Origin: Phytopseudomonas daroniae
GTDB taxonomy: Bacteria > Pseudomonadota > Gammaproteobacteria > Pseudomonadales > Pseudomonadaceae
Direction of reading: 5' to 3'
DNA length: 64,000 nucleotides
Assembly: GCF_004327285.1 (NCBI RefSeq)
Contig: NZ_QJUI01000003.1
Location: 1 to 64,000, forward strand
Part shown: piece by piece, positions 36,171 through 46,328 of the stretch
Numbering within the stretch: the first letter of the stretch is position 1
Layout: every line of letters begins with the position of its first letter
Notes under the pieces: model-generated
The model's input: only the letters and a program-made list of their open reading frames with translations
Database searches by the model: none
What the model was told of the DNA's origin: nothing
Translations under genes and position numbers: made by a program

Positions 36171-37031
36171 ATGGATATCGACCTTACCCGCACCTTTCTG
36201 GAAATCGTCCGCAGTGGCAGCTTCATCGCCGCCGCCGAACGCATGCACGTCACCCAGACGGCCATTACCGCACGTATCCAGAAGCTCGAAAGCCACCTCG
36301 GCAGCACGCTGTTCGTGCGTAACCGTGCGGGCGCGCGACTGACGGCCGATGGCGAGGCCTTCGTCACTTATGCCAACCAGATCCAGCAGACCTGGGAGGC
36401 CGCGCAGCGCGACCTGCCATTGCCGGATGGTTATCACAACGTCATCCACATTGGCGGCGAAGTCAGCCTGTGCAACCCGCTGATGCTGCACTGGGTGAGT
36501 GCGATTCGCCAATCCATCGACGGCTACGCGGTGCGCGCGCAGATCGGTGATGGCGCCGGCCTGCTGCGCCAGCTGGAGCTCGGCGTGCTGGATGCAGCGC
36601 TGGTTTACCAGCCCACCTATTGGGCGGGCATGCAGGTCGAGCAGATCCTCGAAGAGAAGCTGATCCTGGTGAAGGCGGCGAACCCGGAACCCTACGTTTA
36701 CATCGACTGGGGCGACAGCTTCCGAGCACAACACGACCGCGCCTTGCCGGACAAGGCCAGGGCGCCGGTGTCCTTCAATCTCGGGCCGCTGGCCCTGCAA
36801 TACATCCTCGAACATGGCGGTTCGGGGTATTTCAGGACGCGAGTGGTGCAGAGCTATCTGGACAGCAAGGTGCTCAAGCGCGTGGCCAAGGCGCCTGAGT
36901 TCAGCTATCCAACCTATCTGGTCTATTCCCGCGAGCGCGATTCGGCGGCCCTGCAGCAGAGCTTCGCGCTGCTGCGCGAGATCGCCGCTCAGGATGCCGA
37001 CTGGTCGCAGCGCTGGGATCCGGCGATCTGA
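36171..37031 (+). CDS. LysR-family regulator
   Basis: 286 aa from ATG 36171; a GTG at 36165 is a possible alternative. The N-terminal winged helix-turn-helix (DLTRTFLEIVRSGSFIAAAE; MHVTQTAITARIQKLESHLG) and a shorter effector domain are clear. It is 89 nt after the HPP gene and on the same strand. The target is unknown; control of the HPP gene is possible. Confidence 0.85.
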   Translation: MDIDLTRTFLEIVRSGSFIAAAERMHVTQTAITARIQKLESHLGSTLFVRNRAGARLTADGEAFVTYANQIQQTWEAAQRDLPLPDGYHNVIHIGGEVSLCNPLMLHWVSAIRQSIDGYAVRAQIGDGAGLLRQLELGVLDAALVYQPTYWAGMQVEQILEEKLILVKAANPEPYVYIDWGDSFRAQHDRALPDKARAPVSFNLGPLALQYILEHGGSGYFRTRVVQSYLDSKVLKRVAKAPEFSYPTYLVYSRERDSAALQQSFALLREIAAQDADWSQRWDPAI

Positions 37032-37155
37032 GCGGATTCTGTGATATCTGTGGGAGCCGCGACCTCGCGGCGAATATCTCTGGCAGCGCTGATATCACGG
37101 AACGATCACTATCATTTCGCGCCGGGGCGACGCTCCTACGCACTAGTGGCTGTTC

Positions 37156-37530
37156 TCACTTCAGGTTTTCGATTCTGACTGACACCACGCCGGAGCGAAT
37201 CATGTCCAGCGCTTCGGCGGCCTTGTGCGAAACATCGATGATGCGCCCGCGAGTGAAGGGGCCGCGGTCGTTGATGCGCACCACCACGCTACGGTTGTTG
37301 TTCAGGTTGGTGACCTTGACCCGCGTGCCGAAGGGCAGGGTACGGTGCGCTGCGGTCAGGTCGTTCTGGTTGAAGCGTTCGCCGCTGGCGGTCTTGTTGC
37401 CATGGTGTGCCTTGCCGTAATACGAAGCCTTGCCTTCGGCCCGATAATCGCCGGGTACGCCGCCAAAGGGCAGGCCATTACAGCCAGCGAGCAGGCTGAA
37501 CAGGATCAGCAGAACCGATAATCGACGCAT
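37156..37530 (-). CDS. Short RlpA-like lipoprotein (double-psi beta-barrel)
   Basis: 124 aa. The signal peptide ends in a lipobox (LLAGC, Cys17). The rest is a single double-psi beta-barrel domain of the RlpA type ([58 protein letters not shown]), which in full-length RlpA is a lytic transglycosylase for glycan strands without stem peptides. The SPOR septal-targeting domain of RlpA is absent, so this is a distinct small paralogue. The same position near gatB is held by PA4485 in P. aeruginosa. Confidence 0.88.
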   Translation of the reverse strand: MRRLSVLLILFSLLAGCNGLPFGGVPGDYRAEGKASYYGKAHHGNKTASGERFNQNDLTAAHRTLPFGTRVKVTNLNNNRSVVVRINDRGPFTRGRIIDVSHKAAEALDMIRSGVVSVRIENLK

Positions 37531-37619
37531 TACTTCTCTCTCTTGGAACCTGTTCGCGACCTGCTACGCGCTGCCTGCAGATGTTTCATTACGGCCATGA
37601 AAAGGCGGTAGCGGCCGTT

Positions 37620-37783
37620 CGTAGGGTGGACGACGCTTCACCTGCGCGGCCCGACCCGTCCACCGCTCCGCAATCGCAATGGTGGATGAAAAAAGCGTCA
37701 TCCACCCTACGCGAAGCCCGTAGGATGGGTGAAACCCATCAATTGTCGATGGGTTGCACCTGCGCCGCCCGACCCATGCTACG
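37620..37783. repeat. Two intergenic repeat units between the RlpA-like gene and gatB
   Basis: 37620-37711 is a near-identical inverted copy of the 92-bp unit at 3149-3240. 37719-37783 is a diverged copy of the GTAGGATGGGTGAAACCCATC-type palindrome at 34505. The rest of 37531-37860 holds no recognisable gene. Confidence 0.8.
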
Positions 37784-37860
37784 ACCGTCCGCTTACGCCT
37801 TGTCGCGCCTCACCGACCGGTTCCTGGCATGGGCTCATGAGCAGGCCTTCTGCCAGACAC

Positions 37861-37887
37861 AAAAACGCCGGGAATCCCCGGCGTTTT
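37861..37887 (-). terminator. Rho-independent terminator of gatCAB
   Basis: AAAAACGCCGGG pairs with CCCGGCGTTTT around a short centre, 9 nt beyond the gatB stop; on the minus strand the stem is followed by a T-run. Confidence 0.85.
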
Positions 37888-37895
37888 CAAATCGC

Positions 37896-39344
37896 TCAGC
37901 CTTCGAGCTTTTTCTTCAGCAGTTCGTTCACTTGCCCCGGATTGGCCTTGCCTTTGGAGGCTTTCATGGCCTGGCCGACGAAGAAGCCGAACATCTTGCC
38001 GCGCTTGGCTTCGTCGCTGGCGCGGTACTGTTCGACCTGCTCGGCGTTGGCCACCAGCACGTCGTCGAGCATTTTCTCGATGGCACCGGAGTCGGTGACC
38101 TGCTTGAGGCCTTTCTTGTCGATGACTTCGTCAGCCGTCGCGCCTTCGCCGGCAGCCAGGGCTTCGAAGACCATCTTGGCGATCTTGCCGCTGATGGTGT
38201 TGTCCTTGATGCGCAGGATCATACCGCCCAACTGCTCGGCGGAAACCGGCGACTGGTCGATCGCAAGGTTTCCGGCGTTGAGCAGGCTGGATAGTTCGCC
38301 CATCACCCAGTTGGCGGACAGCTTGGCATCGCCGCAGGTCTTCTCGACCACCTCGAAATAGTCGGCCAGTTCACGGCTCGCCGAGAGTACGCTGGCGTCG
38401 TAGGTGGACAGGCCGAACTGGCTCTCGAAGCGTTCGCGCTTCTGCGGCGGCAGCTCAGGCAACTGGCCGCGCAATTCGTCGAGGAAGCTCTGCTCGATCA
38501 CTACCGGCAGCAGATCGGGGCAGGGGAAGTAGCGGTAGTCGTTGGCTTCTTCCTTGCTGCGCATGGAACGGGTCTGATCCTTGTTCGGGTCGTACAGGCG
38601 GGTTTCCTGCACCACCTTGCCGCCGTCTTCGATCAGCTCGATCTGGCGCTGCACTTCATGGTTGATGGCTTTCTCGATGAAGCGGAACGAGTTGACGTTC
38701 TTGATCTCTGCACGGGTGCCGAACTCGGCCTGGCCCTTGGGACGCACCGAGACGTTGCAGTCGCAGCGCAGCGAGCCTTCGGCCATGTTGCCGTCGCAGA
38801 TGCCGAGATAACGCACCAGTGCGTGGATCGCCTTGACGTAGGCCACCGCCTCCTTGGCGGAGCGGATATCCGGCTCGGAGACGATTTCCAGCAGCGGTGT
38901 GCCCGCACGGTTCAGGTCGATGCCGCTCATGCCCTGGAAGTCTTCGTGCAGGCTCTTGCCGGCGTCTTCTTCCAGGTGCGCGCGGGTGATGCCGATACGC
39001 TTGACGGTGCCGTCTTCCAGGGTGATGTCGAGGAAGCCCTTGCCAACGATGGGGTGATCCATCTGGCTGGTCTGGTAGCCCTTCGGCAAGTCCGGGTAGA
39101 AGTAGTTCTTGCGGGCGAAGACGTTGCGCTCGGCGATCTCGGCATCGATGGCCAGGCCGAACTGGCAGGCCATGCGCACCGCTTGTTCATTGAGCACCGG
39201 CAGGGTGCCGGGCATGCCGAGGTCGACCAGGCTGGCCTGAGTGTTGGGCTCGGCGCCGAAGGTGGTGGCGCTGGCCGAGAAAATCTTCGATTGGGTGCTG
39301 AGCTGAGCGTGGATCTCGAGCCCGATTACCGTTTCCCATTGCAT
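37896..39344 (-). CDS. gatB: Aspartyl/glutamyl-tRNA amidotransferase subunit B
   Basis: 482 aa. It binds misacylated Glu-tRNA(Gln)/Asp-tRNA(Asn) and activates the acid for amidation with ammonia from GatA. The start [20 protein letters not shown], the cradle motif [14 protein letters not shown] and the segment [16 protein letters not shown] are diagnostic; the C-terminal about 130 residues form the tRNA-binding YqeY-like tail. It is last in gatCAB, 110 nt after gatA. Confidence 0.97.
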   Translation of the reverse strand: MQWETVIGLEIHAQLSTQSKIFSASATTFGAEPNTQASLVDLGMPGTLPVLNEQAVRMACQFGLAIDAEIAERNVFARKNYFYPDLPKGYQTSQMDHPIVGKGFLDITLEDGTVKRIGITRAHLEEDAGKSLHEDFQGMSGIDLNRAGTPLLEIVSEPDIRSAKEAVAYVKAIHALVRYLGICDGNMAEGSLRCDCNVSVRPKGQAEFGTRAEIKNVNSFRFIEKAINHEVQRQIELIEDGGKVVQETRLYDPNKDQTRSMRSKEEANDYRYFPCPDLLPVVIEQSFLDELRGQLPELPPQKRERFESQFGLSTYDASVLSASRELADYFEVVEKTCGDAKLSANWVMGELSSLLNAGNLAIDQSPVSAEQLGGMILRIKDNTISGKIAKMVFEALAAGEGATADEVIDKKGLKQVTDSGAIEKMLDDVLVANAEQVEQYRASDEAKRGKMFGFFVGQAMKASKGKANPGQVNELLKKKLEG

Positions 39345-39406
39345 CTGTAGTGTTCCTCGATCCTGTATGGCGTGCTGCCTTTGCCCTCACTCGGCGCTTC
39401 GCGCCA

Positions 39407-39427
39407 CCCTCTCCCGAAGGGAGAGGG
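39407..39427. repeat. Hairpin in the gatA-gatB gap
   Basis: CCCTCTCCC, loop GAA, GGGAGAGGG: a common Pseudomonas intergenic hairpin, here inside the gatCAB message between gatA and gatB. Confidence 0.6.
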
Positions 39428-39454
39428 GGATGGGCTGCATGGCTACGCCATGAC

Positions 39455-40906
39455 TTAGAAGCTTTTGGGTGCTTGTTTATGCCAATCGCTGACCTGCTGG
39501 TACTGGTGTGCGACGTTCAGCAGGCGGCCTTCCTGGAAGTAATTGCCGAGCAACTGCACGCCGACCGGCAGGCCGTCGACGAAGCCCGCAGGCATCGACA
39601 GACCCGGGATACCGGCGAGGTTGGCGGTGATGGTGTAGATGTCTTCCAGGTAGGCCGAGACCGGATCCGCGTTCTTCTCGCCAAGCTTCCAGGCCAGGTT
39701 CGGCGTGGTTGGGCCGAGAATCACGTCTACATCCTTGAAGGCCGCGACGAAGTCGTTCTTGATCAGGCGGCGGATCTTCTGCGCCTTGAGGTAGTAGGCG
39801 TCGTAGTAGCCGGCGGACAGCGCGTAGGTGCCGACCATGATGCGGCGTTTGACCTCGGCGCCGAAGCCTTCCTCACGGGAGCGCTTGTACAGATCCTGCA
39901 GATCCTTGGGATTCTCGCAGCGATAACCGAAGCGCACGCCGTCGAAGCGCGACAGGTTGGAGCTGGCTTCGGCCGGTGCGATCACGTAATAGGCCGGAAT
40001 CGCGTGCTGCAGGTTTGGCAGGCTGATGTCCTTGACGGTGGCGCCGAGCTTCTTAAGTTCCTCGACCACGGCGATGATTTTCTCGCCGATGCGGGCGTCG
40101 AGACCCGCGCCGAAGTATTCCTTCGGCAGACCGATACGCAGGCCGGCCAGGGGTTGGGCGAGGGCTGCGAGGTAGTTGTCCACCGGCTGATCGACGCTGG
40201 TCGAATCCTTGGAATCGAAACCGGCAATGGCGCCGAGCAGCAGGGCGCAGTCTTCGGCGGTGCGCGCCAGCGGGCCGCCCTGATCGAGGCTGGAAGCATA
40301 GGCGATCATGCCCCAGCGCGAGACACGGCCGTAGGTCGGCTTGATGCCGGTGAGATTGGTCAGTGCCGCCGGCTGGCGGATCGAGCCGCCGGTGTCGGTG
40401 CCGGTGGCAGCCGGTAGCAGGCGTGCGGCAACGGCTGCGGCCGAGCCGCCCGAGGAGCCACCAGGCACGCGGGTCAGATCCCAGGGGTTCTTGACCGGGC
40501 CGTAGTGGCTGGATTCGTTGGCCGAGCCCATGGCGAACTCGTCCATATTCAGCTTGCCCAGGCTGACGGTGCCGGCGCTGGCCAGCTTCTCGACCACGGT
40601 GGCGTCATAGGGCGCCTTGAAGCCGGTGAGGATCTTCGAGCCGCAACTGGTCAGCACTCCCTGGGTGCAGAACAGATCCTTGTGGGCGATCGGCGCGCCG
40701 AGCAAGGCATTGTTTTCGCCAGCAGAGCGGCGGGCATCGGCAGCCTTGGCCTGTTCGAGGGCGAGGTCGGCGGTGACGGTGATGAAGCTGTTGAGCTGTG
40801 GATCGAGCTGCTCGATGCGAGTCAGCAGGGTCTGGGTCAGCTCGGCGGAGGAGAATTGCTTGTCGGCGAGTGCGCGGGCGATCTCGGCCAGGGTCAATTG
40901 ATGCAT
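39455..40906 (-). CDS. gatA: Aspartyl/glutamyl-tRNA amidotransferase subunit A
   Basis: 483 aa amidase of the GatCAB complex; it hydrolyses glutamine and channels ammonia to GatB. The amidase signature [20 protein letters not shown] supplies the cis-Ser and nucleophile Ser, and the catalytic Lys lies in [10 protein letters not shown]. Length is normal. It is 15 nt after gatC. Confidence 0.97.
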   Translation of the reverse strand: MHQLTLAEIARALADKQFSSAELTQTLLTRIEQLDPQLNSFITVTADLALEQAKAADARRSAGENNALLGAPIAHKDLFCTQGVLTSCGSKILTGFKAPYDATVVEKLASAGTVSLGKLNMDEFAMGSANESSHYGPVKNPWDLTRVPGGSSGGSAAAVAARLLPAATGTDTGGSIRQPAALTNLTGIKPTYGRVSRWGMIAYASSLDQGGPLARTAEDCALLLGAIAGFDSKDSTSVDQPVDNYLAALAQPLAGLRIGLPKEYFGAGLDARIGEKIIAVVEELKKLGATVKDISLPNLQHAIPAYYVIAPAEASSNLSRFDGVRFGYRCENPKDLQDLYKRSREEGFGAEVKRRIMVGTYALSAGYYDAYYLKAQKIRRLIKNDFVAAFKDVDVILGPTTPNLAWKLGEKNADPVSAYLEDIYTITANLAGIPGLSMPAGFVDGLPVGVQLLGNYFQEGRLLNVAHQYQQVSDWHKQAPKSF

Positions 40907-40921
40907 GGCGTGGCGCTTTCC

Positions 40922-41209
40922 TTACTCGATGACTTTGGGAACCAGGTACAGACCGCTTTCCACCGCCGGAGCGATAGCCTGGTAGGCTTCGCGCTGGTTC
41001 ACTTCGGTGACCACGTCTGCACGCAGGCGCTGGGTGGTTTCCAGCGGATGCGCCAGTGGCTCGATGCCGTCGGTGTCGACCGCTTGCATGCGGTCGATCA
41101 GGCCGAGGATGCTGTTGAGGGTTGCGGTAGTATGTGGCAGTTCGCCTTCACTCAAGCCCAGTCGGGCCAAGTGTGCGATCTTTTCCACCTCGGAGCGTTC
41201 AAGCGCCAT
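40922..41209 (-). CDS. gatC: Aspartyl/glutamyl-tRNA amidotransferase subunit C
   Basis: 95 aa, the small belt subunit that stabilises GatA-GatB. The N-terminus [16 protein letters not shown] and the closing [14 protein letters not shown] are typical. It is the first gene of the minus-strand operon, divergent from mreB across a 329-nt gap. Confidence 0.95.
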   Translation of the reverse strand: MALERSEVEKIAHLARLGLSEGELPHTTATLNSILGLIDRMQAVDTDGIEPLAHPLETTQRLRADVVTEVNQREAYQAIAPAVESGLYLVPKVIE

Positions 41210-42576
<1,367 letters not shown>

Positions 42577-42648
42577 GCCGCACGCCTTCCGCTGCAGCAG
42601 CCTGGATGCCGCATGCAGCTCCGGGCAGGCTGCCGCGAGGTAAATGCC

Positions 42649-43641
42649 ATAAAGCCGCTATTCGCCAAAGGTCCTTCGCTCGGTGTACGCCTGTTGGTGT
42701 TCGCCGTGCTGTCGGCTGTGCTGATGGTCGTCGACGCGCGCATGACCGCCTTGCAGTCGGTGCGCAGCCAGCTCGGCCTGATCGTCGAGCCGGTGTACTG
42801 GCTTGGCCGCTTCCCGGTAACCCTGTGGGAAAGCGCGACCCAGGAATTCAGCTCACGCAGTGAGCTGGCGGCCGAGAACGAGAAGCTCAAGGCCGAGCAG
42901 TTGATGATGCAGCGCCGCCTGCAGAAGCTGGCTGCGCTGACCGAGCAGAACGTGCGTCTGCGCGAGCTGCTCAACTCTTCTGCATTGGTCGACGATGAGG
43001 TGCTGGCCACCGAACTGATCGGCATAGACCCCAACCCCTTCACTCACCGCATTCTCATCGACAAGGGCGAGAAGGACGGTGTGGTGCTCGGTCAGCCGGT
43101 GCTCGATGCTCGCGGTCTGATGGGTCAGGTGGTCGAGGTGATGCCTTACACTTCGCGTGTACTGCTGCTCACCGATACCACCCACAGCATTCCGGTACAG
43201 GTCAACCGCAATGGCCTGCGCGCCATCGCCAGCGGCACGGGTAATCCGGAACGCCTGGAGCTGCGCCATGTTGCCGACACCGCCGACATCAAGGAAGGCG
43301 ATCTGCTGGTCAGCTCCGGACTGGGGCAGCGCTTCCCGGCGGGTTATCCAGTGGCCACGGTGACTGAAGTGGTGCATGACTCCGGTCAGCCCTTCGCCAT
43401 CGTGCGCGCCGTACCGACCGCCAATCTCAATCGCACCCGTTACATGCTGCTGGTGTTCACCGACCCGCGAACGCCGGAGCAGCGCGCCACCGAGTCGGCC
43501 GAGGCGCAGGAAGAAGTCGATCGCCAGGCTCTCGAGCAGCCCGGTGGCGAAACACCTGATGCCGATACACCACCTGCTGACGCGCCTGTAACGGATAATC
43601 CGGCCACGGCTCCCGCCGGTGGTGAGGAGGCCAGCCAATGA
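42649..43641 (+). CDS. mreC: Rod-shape protein MreC (possible AUA start)
   Basis: The conserved N-terminus appears to begin at I-K-P-L-F-A-K-G-P-S, encoded from ATA at 42649, with GAGG 8 nt upstream; that gives 330 residues. The only upstream in-frame ATG, 42613, adds 12 atypical residues and lacks a good site. Membrane helix near residues 15-30 (LLVFAVLSAVLMVV), coiled coil (SRSELAAENEKLKAEQLMMQ), then the beta-barrel pair (ELIGIDPNPFTHRILIDKGE). A Glu/Pro/Ala-rich tail ends the protein. MreC links MreB, MreD and PBP2 in the periplasm. The stop overlaps the mreD start. Confidence 0.9.
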   Translation: MKPLFAKGPSLGVRLLVFAVLSAVLMVVDARMTALQSVRSQLGLIVEPVYWLGRFPVTLWESATQEFSSRSELAAENEKLKAEQLMMQRRLQKLAALTEQNVRLRELLNSSALVDDEVLATELIGIDPNPFTHRILIDKGEKDGVVLGQPVLDARGLMGQVVEVMPYTSRVLLLTDTTHSIPVQVNRNGLRAIASGTGNPERLELRHVADTADIKEGDLLVSSGLGQRFPAGYPVATVTEVVHDSGQPFAIVRAVPTANLNRTRYMLLVFTDPRTPEQRATESAEAQEEVDRQALEQPGGETPDADTPPADAPVTDNPATAPAGGEEASQ

Positions 43642-44126
43642 TCGCCGTTCGTTCGAACAATGTCTGGGTCATATGGGTCAGCATGGCACTGGCGCTGCTG
43701 CTCAGTGTTTCCACCCTGCCGCGCTTCATGGAAATCGGTCGCCCGCTGTGGCTGGCGCTGTTTCTCACCTACTGGGTGCTGGCAGTGCCGCATCGCGTCG
43801 GGATGACCACTGCCTGGTGCGTCGGCCTCCTGGCGGATGTGCTCAACGGCACCTTGCTGGGGCAGAACGCGCTGATCCTCACGCTGATCACCTTTCTGGT
43901 GCTGAGCCTGCATCAGCGCCTGCGCATGTTCCCCATGTGGCAGCAGAGCATGGTGTTGCTGGTGGTGTTCGGCGTCGCGCAACTGGTGCAATTGTGGCTC
44001 AACGCGCTGACCGGCAGCCGTCCGCCAACCATGGCGTTCGTGCTTCCTGCGCTGGTCAGTGCCTTGCTCTGGCCGTGGATCTGTACGTTGCTGCGTGCTG
44101 TGCATCGTCGCCTGGGTGTCAACTGA
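43638..44126 (+). CDS. mreD: Rod-shape membrane protein MreD
   Basis: 162 aa, about five transmembrane helices; an integral part of the elongasome with MreC, RodA and PBP2. The pattern LFLTYWVLAVPHRVGMTTAW and VGLLADVLNGTLLGQNALI is typical. ATGA overlap with mreC. Confidence 0.94.
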   Translation: MIAVRSNNVWVIWVSMALALLLSVSTLPRFMEIGRPLWLALFLTYWVLAVPHRVGMTTAWCVGLLADVLNGTLLGQNALILTLITFLVLSLHQRLRMFPMWQQSMVLLVVFGVAQLVQLWLNALTGSRPPTMAFVLPALVSALLWPWICTLLRAVHRRLGVN

Positions 44127-44161
44127 AACCGCGCTGCGGCGCCTGATTGCGAGACGTCTGC

Positions 44162-44743
44162 ATGCCAACGCTTTACCTGGCCTCCGCTTCGCCGCGCCGC
44201 AGTGAACTGCTGACGCAGATAGGCGTTCCCTTCATCACCCGGATCGTGCCCATCGACGAAACGCCGCAGGCCGGCGAAGCTCCGGCTGCCTACGTCGAGC
44301 GTTTGGCGCGGGCCAAGGCCGAGGCTGTGCTGAACACCCAGCCTGAGCGCGATGGTGTGGTGGTGCTCGGCTCCGACACCGCCGTGGTGCTCGATGGCCG
44401 CATCCTCGGCAAACCCGTCGACCGTGCCGACGCCTTGGCCACGCTCGGCGCGCTGTCCGGGCGCGAGCATCAGGTGCTGACCGCCGTCGCTCTGGCCAGC
44501 GAAGAGCGGATCGCCACGCGGGTGGTGACCAGTACGGTGCGCTTCAAGACGCTCAGCCAGACACAGATCGAAGCGTATTGGGATACCGGCGAGGCGCGCG
44601 ACAAGGCAGGCAGTTATGGTATTCAGGGTTTGGCGGCGGTCTTCGTCAGCCAGATGCAGGGCAGTTATTCAGCGGTAGTCGGCCTGCCGTTGTGCGAGAC
44701 TGCCGAGCTGCTCGCGGAATTCGCGATTCCGTGCTGGCAATGA
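44162..44743 (+). CDS. maf: Maf-family nucleotide pyrophosphatase (YhdE type)
   Basis: 193 aa from ATG 44162. The Maf signature [20 protein letters not shown] and the catalytic [16 protein letters not shown] are clear; YhdE-type members hydrolyse dTTP, UTP and modified pyrimidine triphosphates. It follows mreD by 35 nt and precedes rng, the usual mre-cluster order. Confidence 0.94.
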   Translation: MPTLYLASASPRRSELLTQIGVPFITRIVPIDETPQAGEAPAAYVERLARAKAEAVLNTQPERDGVVVLGSDTAVVLDGRILGKPVDRADALATLGALSGREHQVLTAVALASEERIATRVVTSTVRFKTLSQTQIEAYWDTGEARDKAGSYGIQGLAAVFVSQMQGSYSAVVGLPLCETAELLAEFAIPCWQ

Positions 44744-44839
44744 CTGCCAGCGCATAACCCAGAGGTTGCAGGCCGCGATGGGCCGGGCTCGACTGAGCCT
44801 GCCGCTGCTTTCAGCTTCATCTCAAGCAGAGATGGGCGC

Positions 44840-46297
44840 ATGAGTGAAGAGATTCTGATCAACATCACGCCGATGGAATCGCGCGTGGCGGTGGTGGAAA
44901 ACGGTGTTTTGCAGGAGGTACACGTCGAGCGCACCCAGCGCCGCGGCATCGTCGGCAACATCTACAAAGGCAAAGTGGTGCGCGTGCTGCCTGGCATGCA
45001 GGCGGCTTTCGTCGATATCGGCCTGGAGCGGGCGGCGTTCATTCATGCGTCGGAAATCTCCAGTCGTGAAGGCAGCGCGGTGGAAACCATCAGCGCGCTG
45101 GTGCATGAAGGCCAGAGCCTGACGGTGCAGGTCACCAAGGATCCCATCGGCAGCAAGGGCGCGCGCCTGACCACTCAGCTGTCGATCCCCTCGCGCTACC
45201 TGGTGTACATGCCGCGCACCAGCCATGTCGGCATTTCCCTGAAGATCGAAGACGAAGGCGAGCGCGAGCGCCTCAAGCAGGTGGTGGCCGATTGCGTCGC
45301 CGCCGAAGGCATCGAGGAAGCCGGTGGCTTCATCCTGCGTACCGCCGCCGAGGGCGCGCGGGCCGACGAGATTCTGGTCGATATCCGTTACCTGCGCCGC
45401 TTGTGGGATCAGATCGGCGAACAGATGAAGACCGCGCCCACGCCGTCGGTGATCTACGAAGACCTCAGCCTGGCCCTGCGCACCCTGCGCGATCTGGTTG
45501 GCCCGCGCAGCGAGAAGATCCGCGTCGACTCGCGGGAGACCTTCCAGAAGATCACCCAGTTCGTCGCCGAACTGATGCCGGAAATCGCCGACCGCCTCGA
45601 ACATTACCCCGGCGAGCGGCCGATCTTCGATCTGCACGGCATCGAGGATGAAATCCAGAAGGCCCTGGAGCGCAAGGTGCCGCTCAAGTCCGGTGGTTAC
45701 CTGATCATCGACCCGGCCGAGGCGATGAGCACCATCGACGTCAATACCGGCGCCTTCGTCGGTCATCGCACGCTCGAAGAAACCATCTTCAAGACCAACC
45801 TCGAGGCGGCCACCGCCATCGCCCGGCAACTGCGCCTGCGTAACCTCGGCGGGATCATCATCATCGATTTCATCGACATGGAAGACGAAGAGCATCAGCG
45901 CCAGGTGCTGCGTACCCTGGAAAAGCAGCTGGAGCGCGATCACGCCAAGACCAACATCATCGGCATCACCGAGCTCGGCCTGGTGCAGATGACCCGCAAA
46001 CGCACCCGCGAAAGCCTCGAACAAGTGCTGTGCGAGCCGTGCAGCCACTGCCAGGGCCGTGGCAAGCTGAAGACTGCGGAAACCACCTGCTACGAGATCT
46101 TCCGCGAGATACTCCGCGAGGCCCGCGCCTATCAGCCCGAAGGCTACCGCGTGTTGGCCAACCAGAAGGTGGTCGACCGCCTGCTCGACGAAGAGTCGGG
46201 CAATGTCGCCGATCTCGAAGCATTCATTGGGCGAACCATCAAGTTCCAGGTCGAAACCATGTACTCCCAGGAACAATACGATGTGGTGCTGCTATAA
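44840..46297 (+). CDS. rng: Ribonuclease G
   Basis: 485 aa, RNase E/G family endonuclease processing 16S rRNA 5' ends and mRNAs. The S1 domain (residues about 37-130; RGIVGNIYKGKVVRVLPGMQ) is followed by the RNase H/DNase I-like catalytic region with the two metal-binding acids in STIDVNTG and IIIIDFIDM, then the Zn-link CEPCSHCQGRG. Length fits RNase G rather than RNase E. Also known as cafA. Confidence 0.97.
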   Translation: MSEEILINITPMESRVAVVENGVLQEVHVERTQRRGIVGNIYKGKVVRVLPGMQAAFVDIGLERAAFIHASEISSREGSAVETISALVHEGQSLTVQVTKDPIGSKGARLTTQLSIPSRYLVYMPRTSHVGISLKIEDEGERERLKQVVADCVAAEGIEEAGGFILRTAAEGARADEILVDIRYLRRLWDQIGEQMKTAPTPSVIYEDLSLALRTLRDLVGPRSEKIRVDSRETFQKITQFVAELMPEIADRLEHYPGERPIFDLHGIEDEIQKALERKVPLKSGGYLIIDPAEAMSTIDVNTGAFVGHRTLEETIFKTNLEAATAIARQLRLRNLGGIIIIDFIDMEDEEHQRQVLRTLEKQLERDHAKTNIIGITELGLVQMTRKRTRESLEQVLCEPCSHCQGRGKLKTAETTCYEIFREILREARAYQPEGYRVLANQKVVDRLLDEESGNVADLEAFIGRTIKFQVETMYSQEQYDVVLL

Positions 46298-46328
46298 CGA
46301 GACCCGGCCGGGCCGGGATGTGAACTGA

